Below are positions 8,621-17,481 of a stretch of DNA of 64,000 bases, one piece after another (position 1 is the stretch's first letter; every line of letters begins with the position of its first letter). The position numbers were made by a program, and so were the translations under genes. The stretch comes from an uncultured Burkholderiales bacterium (GTDB lineage: Bacteria > Pseudomonadota > Gammaproteobacteria > Burkholderiales > Burkholderiaceae_C): contig CAIQHG010000048.1 in the NCBI GenBank assembly GCA_903871545.1, forward strand, positions 1 through 64,000. Reading direction: 5' to 3'. Below the pieces are notes generated by a model. It worked only from the letters and a program-made list of their open reading frames with translations, was not told where the DNA came from and searched no databases.

Positions 8621-9072
8621 GAAAATCTCCGTTTAAAAGACTGCCTAAATCTTTGAATACCTGAGAACTTCATCAATTCGATCAGGGGCTATTCAATTTT
8701 TTCTGCAAACATTTGTCTTCTTAGCCTTAAATAGCGCTGTGTTGCTTAAAATTAAGACACCTTGCATTCTAAGAATCTAAAAAAGGCTCAAAATTAATTA
8801 AATTTCATATTTGCACCCTAAAAGTACTGTTTTTGTAACCTTGAGGGGCAAACCATACACTTTAGTTCCCAAACTACCCTGTATACTAGATTTGGCTTAG
8901 GTAGTGTCACAAGCACGGGTGTGCTTTGAGCGCTGATTAAAGGGAAATTTCCTCAGTCCGCATGTCCCTGCTTGGGCTATTTTGCGTTCTCTTGTTCTGT
9001 TTTTTGCCGGACAGGATGTCCGGTTGGTTCACTTGTGTAATTGATTTAAGTAGTTGATTTACTAAGGAAAAA
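8621..9072. other. 452-bp divergent intergenic region with palindromes
   Basis: Separates the RND operon from gltIJKL. No convincing gene was seen. It contains a hairpin (AAGCAC 8911-8916 with GTGCTT 8921-8926), a 10-bp palindrome GGAAATTTCC (8943-8952) and a perfect inverted repeat at 9007-9023. A TATACT hexamer at about 8882-8887 is a possible -10 for gltI, without a good -35. Confidence 0.6.
9007..9023 (+). promoter_or_regulatory. Perfect inverted repeat in the gltI leader
   Basis: CCGGACA (9007-9013) and TGTCCGG (9017-9023) flank GGA, about 50 bp before the gltI start. It could be an operator or a leader hairpin; no U-tract follows, so it is not a standard terminator. Confidence 0.45.
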
Positions 9073-9984
9073 ATGATGAAAAAGCAAATCTTTAATGCAT
9101 GTATCCTTGCTCTGGGCTTGTTGGGATCTCAGTTTGCGTTAGCTGAGAGCGTGGATACCCTAGAAAAAGCGAAAGCCAGTGGCACTGTCACCATGGGCGT
9201 TAGAGACTCCTCAGGCGCGCTCTCCTATACCCTTGGAGACGGCAAGTACGCAGGCTTTCATTTTGAGATTTGTCAACGCATCATCGCCAACTTAGAAAAA
9301 GCGGTGGATAAAAAGTTAGAGACTAAGTACTTACCCGTGACCTCGCAAAATCGAATCCCACTGGTCCAAAACGGAACGGTTGATATTGAGTGCGGATCCA
9401 CCACCAACAATTTAGCGCGTCAAAAGGATGTCTCCTTTGTGCTCACCACCTATGTTGAGGAGGTTCGTATGGCGGTGAAAGCCAATTCCGGTATTACATC
9501 TATTGATCAACTCAATAACCGAAATGTAGTGACTACAACGGGTACCACCTCAGTTCAGCACCTGCGTAAACACGAGAAATCCGCGGGCGTGGACTTTAAG
9601 GAAATTTATGCCAAAGACCACGCAGAGAGTTTTTTAATGCTTGAGTCTGGGCGTGCAGATGCGTTTGTGATGGATGGACAAATTCTGGCCGGTAACATTG
9701 CAAACGCCAAAAATCCAAGTGACTTCAAAATTGTAGGCGAGGTTTTATCTGTTGAGCCAATTGCGATCATGATCAGAAAAGATGATGCGAGTTTGAAAAA
9801 ACTTGCCGACAATACGGTTCGCGATTTGGTTAAATCCGGGGAAATGGCAAAACTCTACGACAAATGGTTCATGCAACCTATTCCTCCCAAAAACACAAAA
9901 GTGGGCTTGCCTGTGAGTGAGAACACCAAGGCGGCTTGGGCTAATTTAAACGAAAAGCCGATGGAAGAATATTCCAAGAAATAA
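9073..9984 (+). CDS. gltI: Glutamate/aspartate ABC transporter, periplasmic binding protein
   Basis: Solute-binding protein of the polar amino-acid (PAAT/GltI) family that captures acidic amino acids in the periplasm. A Sec signal peptide covers residues 1-24, with likely cleavage after ALA. The mature part shows the family core: TVTMGVRDSSGALSYTLGDG, GFHFEICQRI, the binding-loop stretch VDIECGSTTNNLARQKDV, and VVTTTGTTSVQHLRK. Length (303) matches E. coli GltI. AAGGA lies 5 nt before the first of two consecutive ATGs. It heads gltIJKL in the usual order, so it delivers substrate to the GltJK permease. Confidence 0.93.
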   Translation: MMKKQIFNACILALGLLGSQFALAESVDTLEKAKASGTVTMGVRDSSGALSYTLGDGKYAGFHFEICQRIIANLEKAVDKKLETKYLPVTSQNRIPLVQNGTVDIECGSTTNNLARQKDVSFVLTTYVEEVRMAVKANSGITSIDQLNNRNVVTTTGTTSVQHLRKHEKSAGVDFKEIYAKDHAESFLMLESGRADAFVMDGQILAGNIANAKNPSDFKIVGEVLSVEPIAIMIRKDDASLKKLADNTVRDLVKSGEMAKLYDKWFMQPIPPKNTKVGLPVSENTKAAWANLNEKPMEEYSKK

Positions 9985-10047
9985 AGTTTTGAAAGCTTTG
10001 ACAAACTCCCTCGCTACAACTGTTCTGTCTTTTTCGGCCTCACTCTC

Positions 10048-10776
10048 ATGACCTGGGAGTGGCAAGTCTTTTTAAATGACGACGGTGGTGGGCGTACGTA
10101 TTTGGAGTGGATGATGCAGGCGTGGGGATGGACTTTGTCAGTCGCGTTTTGTGCCTGGGTCATCTCAATTGCTGTTGGTTTTACTGTCGGCACACTCAGA
10201 ACTTTTCACAAATACCCTCTCTTGGTGGCAGCGGGAAACGCCTGGGTTGAGGCGTTTAGGAATGTGCCCATCTTAGTCCAAGTATTTCTTTGGTATTTCG
10301 TACTCCCTAAAATATTCCCGCCAATGCTTGAGTGGCCAGGATTTTTACTGGTGGTGCTTGCGCTTGGTTTTTTTACATCCTCTCGAATTGCAGAGCAAGT
10401 AAAGGCCGGCATCAACGCGCTTTCAAAAGGACAGAGCATGGCCGCCTTAGCCCTTGGCCTGACCCCCTTGCAGTCTTACCGCTACGTCATACTGCCTATG
10501 GCGCTTCGCATTATCTTGCCTCCGCTTACCAGTGAGTCGATGAATTTGCTTAAAAATTCTTCAGTTGCCTTCGCGGTCTCCATACCCGAGCTCACTATGT
10601 TTGCCATGCAAGCGCAGGAGGAAACCTCCAGAGGAATTGAGATTTATTTGGCTGTGACGGGACTCTACGCAGTCTCTGCATTCGCAGTCAACCGTCTCAT
10701 GGCAGGTCTTGAGTCGTACCTGTACATACCGGGTAGTAGCAGGCTCTCAAATTCCTCCGCCGGCAAAGGGAAATGA
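10048..10776 (+). CDS. gltJ: Glutamate/aspartate ABC transporter permease GltJ
   Basis: Inner-membrane subunit of the HisM/GltJ permease family, 242 residues, with about five membrane segments. The coupling-loop (EAA) motif that docks to the ATPase is visible as SMAALALGLTPLQSYRYVILP at about residues 130-151. The N-terminal WEWQVFLNDDGGGRTYLEWM is typical of GltJ. It begins 63 bp after gltI. No strong Shine-Dalgarno is seen upstream of the ATG, so coupling to gltI expression or a less typical initiation region is likely. Confidence 0.92.
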   Translation: MTWEWQVFLNDDGGGRTYLEWMMQAWGWTLSVAFCAWVISIAVGFTVGTLRTFHKYPLLVAAGNAWVEAFRNVPILVQVFLWYFVLPKIFPPMLEWPGFLLVVLALGFFTSSRIAEQVKAGINALSKGQSMAALALGLTPLQSYRYVILPMALRIILPPLTSESMNLLKNSSVAFAVSIPELTMFAMQAQEETSRGIEIYLAVTGLYAVSAFAVNRLMAGLESYLYIPGSSRLSNSSAGKGK

Positions 10777-10777
10777 G

Positions 10778-11446
10778 ATGGGAGGATTAGACCTGAGCTT
10801 CTTTAATTTTGAGATCATCAGCAAGTTTGTTCTCAAAGGTTTTTATTTCAGCGTTGAGTTAACCCTTGTAGCTACGATCGGGGGCGTGTTAATGGGGACC
10901 TTACTGGCACTCATGCGACTATCGAGCAGTCGTTTGCTCAGCATGATTGCAGTTGTGTATGTGAACGGAATGAGATCTATTCCGCTGGTGATGGTGATTT
11001 TATGGTTCTTCCTCCTCATGCCGTCCCTAATTGGTCACTCGATTGGAGCGGAGAGCTCGGCCTTTATTACCTTTATCGCCTTTGAGGCTGCGTTTTTCTC
11101 AGAGATCGTGCGCGCTGGTATTCAGTCCGTCTCAAAAGGACAGGTCTATGCGGGCGAGGCTTTGGGGATGACTTACTCGCAAAATATGCGGCTCGTGATA
11201 CTGCCTCAAGCTTTTATTAATATGCTCCCCGTTTTACTCACGCAGACAATTGTTTTATTTCAAGACACATCCCTTGTTTATGCAATCGGTGCTTATGATT
11301 TACTGAAGGGCTTTGTGACTGCAGGCAAAATTTACGGAAGACCTGAGGAGGCCTATTTGCTTGCAACTGTGATTTATTTTGTGATGTGTTTTTCTTTATC
11401 AACTCTGGTTAAGCGTTTGCAAGCCAAAATCTCCATCATCAGGTGA
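10778..11446 (+). CDS. gltK: Glutamate/aspartate ABC transporter permease GltK
   Basis: Second permease subunit, 222 residues from the chosen start, with the coupling loop YAGEALGMTYSQNMRLVILP. The frame is open upstream to 10709, but ATG 10778, one base after the gltJ stop and preceded by AAGGGAAATGAG, gives the normal family N-terminus (MGGLDLSFFNFEII). GltJ and GltK form the heterodimeric channel energised by GltL. Confidence 0.92.
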   Translation: MGGLDLSFFNFEIISKFVLKGFYFSVELTLVATIGGVLMGTLLALMRLSSSRLLSMIAVVYVNGMRSIPLVMVILWFFLLMPSLIGHSIGAESSAFITFIAFEAAFFSEIVRAGIQSVSKGQVYAGEALGMTYSQNMRLVILPQAFINMLPVLLTQTIVLFQDTSLVYAIGAYDLLKGFVTAGKIYGRPEEAYLLATVIYFVMCFSLSTLVKRLQAKISIIR

Positions 11447-11504
11447 ATCCCGCGGCTTGGTGTTTGTCCACGCTTGATTCAGTCTTAAAAAGAAAGTTGC
11501 TCAT

Positions 11505-12242
11505 ATGATTGAACTTAAAAACGTCTCTAAATGGTACGGTGCTGTGAGGGTACTCACCGATTGCTCAACCACGATCCACAGGGGTGAGGTCGTTGTGGTA
11601 TGCGGACCCTCGGGTTCGGGGAAATCTACACTTATTAAAACGATCAATGCGCTAGAGCCGATTCAAGAGGGAGAGATTTTTGTGGAGGGCGTCTCCGTGC
11701 ACGCCAAAGGCACGGAGTTGCCCAAGCTCAGATCCAGGGTCGGGATGGTGTTTCAGCACTTTGAGCTCTTTCCCCATTTAAGCGTGACTGAGAATTTGAC
11801 GCTTGCACAAATAAAGGTACTTGGCAGATCTAAAGAGGATGCGCTTGCTCAGGGTCTTAGATATTTAGAGCGAGTGGGGCTAACTGAGCATAAAGATAAA
11901 CATCCGGGCCAACTCTCCGGTGGGCAACAGCAAAGGGTAGCCATTGCCCGCGCCTTGTGCATGGACCCAGTTGTGATGCTTTTTGATGAGCCCACATCCG
12001 CGCTTGACCCGGAGATGGTGGGAGAGGTCTTAGATGTCATGGTGAGTCTCGCAAAAGAGGGGATGACGATGGTGTGCGTCACCCATGAGATGGGGTTTGC
12101 TAAAAAGGTCAGCGACCGTGTGATCTTTATGGATATTGGGGGCAAAATTTTAGAGGACTGTTCAAGCGATGAATTCTTCAATCAACCCGAAGGAAGGCAA
12201 AGCAGAACAAAAGAGTTTTTAGCAAAGATACTTCAGCACTGA
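11505..12242 (+). CDS. gltL: Glutamate/aspartate ABC transporter ATPase GltL
   Basis: Polar amino-acid ABC ATPase of 245 residues. It has Walker [10 protein letters not shown] (34-42), the Q-loop in [14 protein letters not shown], the signature [15 protein letters not shown], Walker [14 protein letters not shown] and a switch His in VCVTHEMGF. All catalytic motifs are intact. It closes the glt operon, and pyrC starts 14 bp downstream, so read-through into pyrC is likely. Confidence 0.94.
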   Translation: MIELKNVSKWYGAVRVLTDCSTTIHRGEVVVVCGPSGSGKSTLIKTINALEPIQEGEIFVEGVSVHAKGTELPKLRSRVGMVFQHFELFPHLSVTENLTLAQIKVLGRSKEDALAQGLRYLERVGLTEHKDKHPGQLSGGQQQRVAIARALCMDPVVMLFDEPTSALDPEMVGEVLDVMVSLAKEGMTMVCVTHEMGFAKKVSDRVIFMDIGGKILEDCSSDEFFNQPEGRQSRTKEFLAKILQH

Positions 12243-12255
12243 ATTTTTAAATCCT

Positions 12256-13356
12256 ATGTCTACCGATACAAAAAACTTAAAAGCCACAAACTCTGCACTT
12301 GAGATATCAATCACAAGGCCCGATGATTGGCACGTTCACCTAAGAGACTCAGACGCGCTCTCAAAAGTAGTGGGACACACCGCGTTTCAATTTGCAAGAG
12401 CGGTTGTGATGCCCAACCTTAAACCCCCCATCACATCAACTGAGCAAGCCTTATCTTATAAGTCAAGGATCATGGACGCGCTCAGTAAGACGCCTGTTCC
12501 CCATAGCCTCAAGGGCAGCGGGTTTAGTTTTGAGCCCTTGATGACGTTGTACCTAACCGATACAACTTCTCCTCAAGAATTAGAAAAAGCCTTTTCCGCT
12601 GGAGTCGTTGCAGTCAAACTCTACCCCAGTGGTGCAACCACGCATAGCGACGCAGGAGTCACCAATATTCTCAGCACCTACCCTGCGCTAGAGACGATGC
12701 AGCGTCTTGGAATGCCCCTTTTGATTCACGCCGAGGTGACTGATCCTTTGGTCGACCTCTTTGACCGAGAGGCAGTATTTATAGAGCGGCATTTGGTGCA
12801 ACTGCGAAAAGATTTCCCCGAACTCAAAATTGTGATGGAACACATCACAACTGAGGAGGCGGCGCACTACGTCCAAGCTGGGGATAAATATTTGGGCGCG
12901 ACCATCACAGCGCATCACCTGCTGTACAACCGCAACGCTTTGTTTACGGGCGGTATTCGCCCGCACTATTACTGTCTGCCGGTTCTAAAACGTGAAAAGC
13001 ACCGAGTTGCTTTGGTGAAAGCCGCGACCAGTGGAAGTGCTAAATTTTTCCTTGGAACGGATAGTGCCCCGCACGCTGCGCACCTTAAAGAGCACGCGAG
13101 TGGTTGCGCGGGTTGTTATACCGCTTTCAGTGCAATGGAGCTTTATGCAGAGGCTTTTGACGCCGCAGGAGCCTTGGATCAATTAGAGGCTTTTGCTAGT
13201 TTTAATGGAGCCGACTTTTACGGGCTAGCCCGCAATAAGGGTCGTATCACGCTTAGGCGTGAGAGCTGTCAAATGCCCGAATCCTTGGCCTTTGGCCATG
13301 CAAAGTTGATACCGCTTAGAGCTGGGGAAGCTTTGCCTTGGCGTTTCGTTTCTTGA
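12256..13356 (+). CDS. pyrC: Dihydroorotase (homodimeric, PyrC type)
   Basis: Zinc enzyme that interconverts N-carbamoyl-aspartate and dihydroorotate in pyrimidine synthesis. The metal ligands are visible: HxH in DWHVHLRD (24-31), the carboxylated lysine in VAVKLYPSGATTHSDAGV, and His residues in IHAEVTDP and EHITT, with Asp in LGTDSAPH. Length (366) is slightly above E. coli PyrC because of an extra N-terminal segment. It starts 14 bp after gltL, and its 3' end overlaps the DUF3025 gene, a pairing common in Burkholderiales. Confidence 0.94.
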   Translation: MSTDTKNLKATNSALEISITRPDDWHVHLRDSDALSKVVGHTAFQFARAVVMPNLKPPITSTEQALSYKSRIMDALSKTPVPHSLKGSGFSFEPLMTLYLTDTTSPQELEKAFSAGVVAVKLYPSGATTHSDAGVTNILSTYPALETMQRLGMPLLIHAEVTDPLVDLFDREAVFIERHLVQLRKDFPELKIVMEHITTEEAAHYVQAGDKYLGATITAHHLLYNRNALFTGGIRPHYYCLPVLKREKHRVALVKAATSGSAKFFLGTDSAPHAAHLKEHASGCAGCYTAFSAMELYAEAFDAAGALDQLEAFASFNGADFYGLARNKGRITLRRESCQMPESLAFGHAKLIPLRAGEALPWRFVS

Positions 13357-14132
13357 ATTTATATACCAGCATAGACTGGAACGTTCCTTGGTTAGATAGT
13401 TGGAGGGAGTTGGGCCAATCTGTGTCTAGGGGAGTTGGGCGCAGCGTTGAGGAACATGCTTTATGTAACACCCATGCAAATGCTTCTTCACTAGTTAACG
13501 CCCTCAATATGCACAAAGGCGAGCTGAGCTTTGATTTCATCGATCAAAGTAAACTCTGTGACCACTTTACTTATGAAACTTATGTTGAGCAAAGCAGATG
13601 CATTCCAACTCGGGCAAATAGCCATGATTTCTTTAACGGGCTTAGTTGGATAAAGTACCCTAAAGCTAAGACCGCAATGCTTGGTTTACAGGCCAAGGCG
13701 GCAGGTCAAAGCGTTGATCAAGATTTAAAAAGCGTTCGGGGACCGCTTAGGGACGCGCTCACAGTCTTTGATGAGAACGGAATACTTCTTCAAGCGGATG
13801 ACCGAATTTGGCGCGCTTTGCAAGACAAGGATTGGCAAAGTCTTTTTATCGAGCATAGAGCGTTGTGGGACGAGGCAAGAGTTTGGCTTTTTGGGCACGC
13901 ACTTTTGGAGAAATTACTTCAACCCAGAACTGCTATCACGGGTCATGTGCTTCAATTAAAAATAACGAACGAGTTGGGTGACGATCAGCTCGATGAATAT
14001 TTATTCAGCCGTATGAATGCTCTTAATTGGTGTGCAAAACCTTTTTATCCATTACCAGTCCTTGGAATTCCCAATTGGTATGAAAAGAACTCAGATCCTA
14101 ATTTTTATTCAGACCGCTCTGTTTTCCGTTAG
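13338..14132 (+). CDS. DUF3025 family protein
   Basis: Conserved protein of unknown function, 264 residues. Recognised by the DUF3025 core: SIDWNVPWLDSW near the N-terminus, the DFFNGLSWIKYPKAKTAM block, and FDENGILLQADD. The start is taken as TTG 13338, preceded by GGGGAAG and overlapping the last 19 bases of pyrC; TTG 13353, overlapping the pyrC stop, is an alternative, and no ATG is available nearby. The overlap implies translational coupling to pyrC. No catalytic motif can be assigned. Confidence 0.85.
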   Translation: MAFRFLNLYTSIDWNVPWLDSWRELGQSVSRGVGRSVEEHALCNTHANASSLVNALNMHKGELSFDFIDQSKLCDHFTYETYVEQSRCIPTRANSHDFFNGLSWIKYPKAKTAMLGLQAKAAGQSVDQDLKSVRGPLRDALTVFDENGILLQADDRIWRALQDKDWQSLFIEHRALWDEARVWLFGHALLEKLLQPRTAITGHVLQLKITNELGDDQLDEYLFSRMNALNWCAKPFYPLPVLGIPNWYEKNSDPNFYSDRSVFR

Positions 14133-14207
14133 CACTAATTAGATACTGATGAGTTGAAGTTCTGAAAATCTACTTGACGGTTTTGAGTTGAATGCTGACT
14201 TAATTTT

Positions 14208-14250
14208 GAAACAAAAACTTAATCATTTGGAAACAAAAACTTAATCATTT
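14208..14250 (+). repeat. Direct repeat upstream of the 5'-nucleotidase gene
   Basis: The 21-bp sequence beginning gaaacaaaaactt occurs at 14208-14228 and again at 14230-14250, a 22-bp period (about two helical turns), about 55 bp before the gene start. It could be a pair of regulator sites or a simple duplication. Confidence 0.8.
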
Positions 14251-14304
14251 TGTAAATAATGTAGATTAGGATACCGATCTTAATCATAACTTTATGAGTT
14301 CAAA

Positions 14305-16884
14305 ATGTTCCAATTAAATTTATTAAGGCCTTTTAAAAAGTACTTGCCATTGGCCGGTTCACTGCTCTTAATCTCATGCGGTGTGGGTCAAACTAATTAC
14401 ATAGCACCTACTACAGCCCAAGTAGTTGACGGTCCCGTAGCAGGCCTCACCTACTCATGTGTGGCAAGTACAGGTCAAACGCAAACAGGAACAACGGATG
14501 CAAGTGGTAACTTTTTATACTCGGGAGGTACGTGTACATTTTCAGTAGGCGCCGTAACTCTTGGAAAAATTACCTCACTCGCTTCAGACTCTAAAATAAC
14601 TCCACACGATTTAGCCGGCGTAAGCAGAAGCAGCACCAGTAATGCAGCAAACGTGATTGGACAGTTCCTGCAGACTGCTGGTAATTCAAGCGCAAACGCA
14701 ACTGTAGTCTCAGGTGCTTTGTCAATCCCTACAACAGTTGCGACTGCTTTGTCCAACGTTAACATTGATCTGAGTACTATTGTCAACGATGACTTATCTT
14801 CACCTACAGATACTAGACTAGCAACTATTAGTAGCTATTTAGGAGGCTCTACAAAGATACCCACTTTAGCTGCTGTTCAGTCCGGATTAACATCAAACTA
14901 CGCTGCCAACGGCGTATCAACTTCGGTAGGCGTTGCCTCCACAGTCTCCACTCCCAACTTTATTCGAATCATCGCTTTTAACGATGTGCACGGGAACCTA
15001 GCACCAACTGACTCGAGTTCAACGTCGGTGATCGGAACTGCTGGTAGCACAACGGGTACAAAAGTAAGTACAGGCGGTATTGCCTACATGGGCGCATTGA
15101 TCAAAAAGCTGCAATCAGTCAACTCCAATAACATCATTGTTGCAGCAGGCGACAATATAGGTGCATCACCCTACAACTCTAATATTGCACACGATGAGCC
15201 CACTGTTGATCTACTCAACCAAATTGGTTTGTCAGTTTCATCTGTCGGTAATCACGAATTTGACAAAGGTGCTACAGAGCTAGCAAGGATTCAAGGGACG
15301 AATGGCAAAAGCACGTGCTATCCAACTTCAGGTAATTTCGGTGTGGCTGGAGTTGATACATGTTTGATGACTGGCAATACTTTTACAGGAGCCAACTGGA
15401 CTTACCTAGCCGCTAACGTAACGAATTCAAGTGGGCAAACTATTTTCCCAGCAACTACGACCAAATCTTTCACAGTCAACGGGTCCACTTTTAAAGTGGG
15501 GTTCATCGGACTAACGTTTGTAAACACACCCTTAGAAGTTACACCCTCTGGTGTTGCTGGACTTACATTCTCCGACGAAGCAACCGTTATCAACAGCGCA
15601 GCAGCAACCCTTAAATCAAACGGCGCTAATGCCGTAGTTGTTTTGATTCACCAAGGGGGCTCTACTACTTCAACCGTTTACGGTGACACGACTTGTCCAG
15701 GATTTAACGGTGAAATTATTCCTATCGTCAATAAACTATCAGATAACGTCGACCTTGTTGTAAGCGGACACACCCACACAGACTACGTATGCCAGGTAAA
15801 AGTCGCATCCGGTAAAACCGTCACCGTTACTCAAAGCGGTTTTTATACGACTGGAGTAACTGCTATTGATTTGCAATTAAACACTGCCAATACAGCAGTA
15901 TCTAAAGTAGTCGCCAGCAACATTCCTGTCATTAACGATACCAACACGACTGCTTACCCAACTGGGGTTGTAGCTCAGACACCGACACCAAGTTTAGTAA
16001 CAGCTGTAACAAATTATGCTGCTATCTCTAAAAAAGCTGGCTCTGTTTTAGTTGGAAAAATTGCCAGCTCAATTAATATTCAAGCTCCTCCAACTGGCTG
16101 TGCAACAGCCGGCACTTGTGACTCTGGATCGCGTAACAAAACTGTTGAAACGCCGCTAGGTGATCTGACTGCAGATGCAATGCTTTCATCGATGCAAGGC
16201 TCTAGCGTTGCAAGTCCTGGTCAAATTGCTCTTAACAATGCCGGCGGTGTCCGTGCTAACTTGGTAACTGTTTCTGGAACATACCCAGACTCGGTCAATT
16301 ATTCGGGCTTGTTTACTACCACTCCATTCCATAACGTTCTCGTGGCTGTGGATTTCACTGGTCCTCAAATTCTGAGGATACTTGAGCAGCAATGGGAGTG
16401 TCCCAATGGGGCGCCTGTTGCCTCTGGAAGCAATGTTCCTGTGACTTGTACAGTCAATGGTAAAAGCGTTACAGGACCACTTTTTTATGCGCCAGGTGGT
16501 ACCGGAGAAATATTAATGCCCTCAACTGGATTTACCTATACGTGGGACTCAAGGCAACCGGCTGGTGCCCAACCTGGAGCAGGTACCCGAGTTGTTTCAG
16601 GTTCAATTAAATTGAACGGTGTTGCGCTTGATATGACGGGCAACACCACTTATAGAGTTGTGACGAATACCTTTTTGTATACTGGCGGTGATGCCTTCAC
16701 CAACTTTACAGTTGGAAAAAATCCTGTACAAGGTGGTTTTGATATTGATAGTTTGGTCTCCTACCTTAAGCCTACCTTAACTGGCACTGTCTACTCTGCC
16801 TTACCCGCTAACCGTATTACAAAGCTAGATGCCAGCGGTAACGCCTGTGTGACCGGCACTTGGAGCACTTGTGGCAATCCTTAA
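14305..16884 (+). CDS. 5'-nucleotidase/metallophosphatase lipoprotein
   Basis: Cell-surface or periplasmic nucleotidase of the UshA/5'-nucleotidase family, 859 residues. A lipoprotein signal ends at LISC (22-25). A 200-residue N-terminal extension with a carboxypeptidase-regulatory-like stretch (VDGPVAGLTYSC, TTDASGNFLYSGG) precedes the dimetal phosphoesterase domain: FNDVHGN (225-231), AGDNIGASP, SVGNHEFDKG, VVLIHQGG and VVSGHTHTDY. The C-terminal substrate-binding domain shows ETPLGDLTADAML, ALNNAGGVRANL and TPFHNVLVAVDF. All metal-binding motifs are intact. It is a single gene with its own intrinsic terminator at 16900-16929, probably for phosphate or nucleoside scavenging. Confidence 0.9.
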   Translation: MFQLNLLRPFKKYLPLAGSLLLISCGVGQTNYIAPTTAQVVDGPVAGLTYSCVASTGQTQTGTTDASGNFLYSGGTCTFSVGAVTLGKITSLASDSKITPHDLAGVSRSSTSNAANVIGQFLQTAGNSSANATVVSGALSIPTTVATALSNVNIDLSTIVNDDLSSPTDTRLATISSYLGGSTKIPTLAAVQSGLTSNYAANGVSTSVGVASTVSTPNFIRIIAFNDVHGNLAPTDSSSTSVIGTAGSTTGTKVSTGGIAYMGALIKKLQSVNSNNIIVAAGDNIGASPYNSNIAHDEPTVDLLNQIGLSVSSVGNHEFDKGATELARIQGTNGKSTCYPTSGNFGVAGVDTCLMTGNTFTGANWTYLAANVTNSSGQTIFPATTTKSFTVNGSTFKVGFIGLTFVNTPLEVTPSGVAGLTFSDEATVINSAAATLKSNGANAVVVLIHQGGSTTSTVYGDTTCPGFNGEIIPIVNKLSDNVDLVVSGHTHTDYVCQVKVASGKTVTVTQSGFYTTGVTAIDLQLNTANTAVSKVVASNIPVINDTNTTAYPTGVVAQTPTPSLVTAVTNYAAISKKAGSVLVGKIASSINIQAPPTGCATAGTCDSGSRNKTVETPLGDLTADAMLSSMQGSSVASPGQIALNNAGGVRANLVTVSGTYPDSVNYSGLFTTTPFHNVLVAVDFTGPQILRILEQQWECPNGAPVASGSNVPVTCTVNGKSVTGPLFYAPGGTGEILMPSTGFTYTWDSRQPAGAQPGAGTRVVSGSIKLNGVALDMTGNTTYRVVTNTFLYTGGDAFTNFTVGKNPVQGGFDIDSLVSYLKPTLTGTVYSALPANRITKLDASGNACVTGTWSTCGNP

Positions 16885-16899
16885 ATCAGTAAAGTGATT

Positions 16900-16929
16900 A
16901 AAACGGGGCTTTGTGAGCCCCGTTTTTCT
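16900..16929 (+). terminator. Intrinsic terminator after the 5'-nucleotidase
   Basis: AACGGGGCT (16902-16910), loop TTGTG, AGCCCCGTT (16916-16924), then a T-run; flanking A/T pairs extend the stem. It lies 16 bp after the stop codon and is the clearest terminator in the window. Confidence 0.93.
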
Positions 16930-16948
16930 TAAAAATTCTAATTGCCAA

Positions 16949-17404
16949 ATGAAATCCCAAATTTTGTATAAAACAGTAATCGCAACTTCACTCATTCTTT
17001 GTGCAGGCACCGTTTTTTCTGCAGCGACAGATAAGTACCTACAAATTAGTTCAAAATCGGGATTGTCACTGCGTGATAAATGCCAAAAACTGATGCACGA
17101 TGACGCCGCAGAATACAAAATTTGCGCCGATGAATTTTTAAAAAAGATTCCATTGAAGTCTAACGACGACAAGGCAAAGTACTTAGGTGCCAGTTATTAT
17201 GCTTGGCTAGCCTCAATGGCCGGGCGTAAAAATGGAATGCCAAATTCAGACTCTGTTGCCGTTTTTTATTTGAAAAAGTTTAGGCCATTTCAGCTTGAGC
17301 TCAAAATATCGGACGACGATTTATGCAAAACAATCGAAGGCGATTGCGTCACTAGAAATGCTCAGATGATTGAGATGGAAAACAAAACGAAGTCTCCTTC
17401 TTAA
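16949..17404 (+). CDS. Small secreted hypothetical protein
   Basis: Not recognised. From ATG 16949 it encodes 151 residues with an N-terminal Sec signal (MKSQILYKTVIATSLILCAG, likely cut after VFSA). The mature part is charged, with four Cys residues (in RDKCQKL, YKICADE, DDLCKTI and GDCVTR) that could form two disulfides. An earlier GTG in frame at 16913 would place the start inside the preceding terminator, so ATG 16949 is preferred. The Shine-Dalgarno is weak. It is convergent with the FAD dehydrogenase gene. Confidence 0.7.
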   Translation: MKSQILYKTVIATSLILCAGTVFSAATDKYLQISSKSGLSLRDKCQKLMHDDAAEYKICADEFLKKIPLKSNDDKAKYLGASYYAWLASMAGRKNGMPNSDSVAVFYLKKFRPFQLELKISDDDLCKTIEGDCVTRNAQMIEMENKTKSPS

Positions 17405-17481
17405 TTTAAATATTTTTGAAGGCTTTTAGCTTTTAGGCAATTCAGACTCCTTGTGTGCATACAGGAACCTTCCTAAGCTAG

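Noticed and set aside
8960-9000. Sigma-54 promoter for gltI
   Set aside because: The best match (TTGGGCTATTTTGC) has the wrong GG-to-GC spacing.
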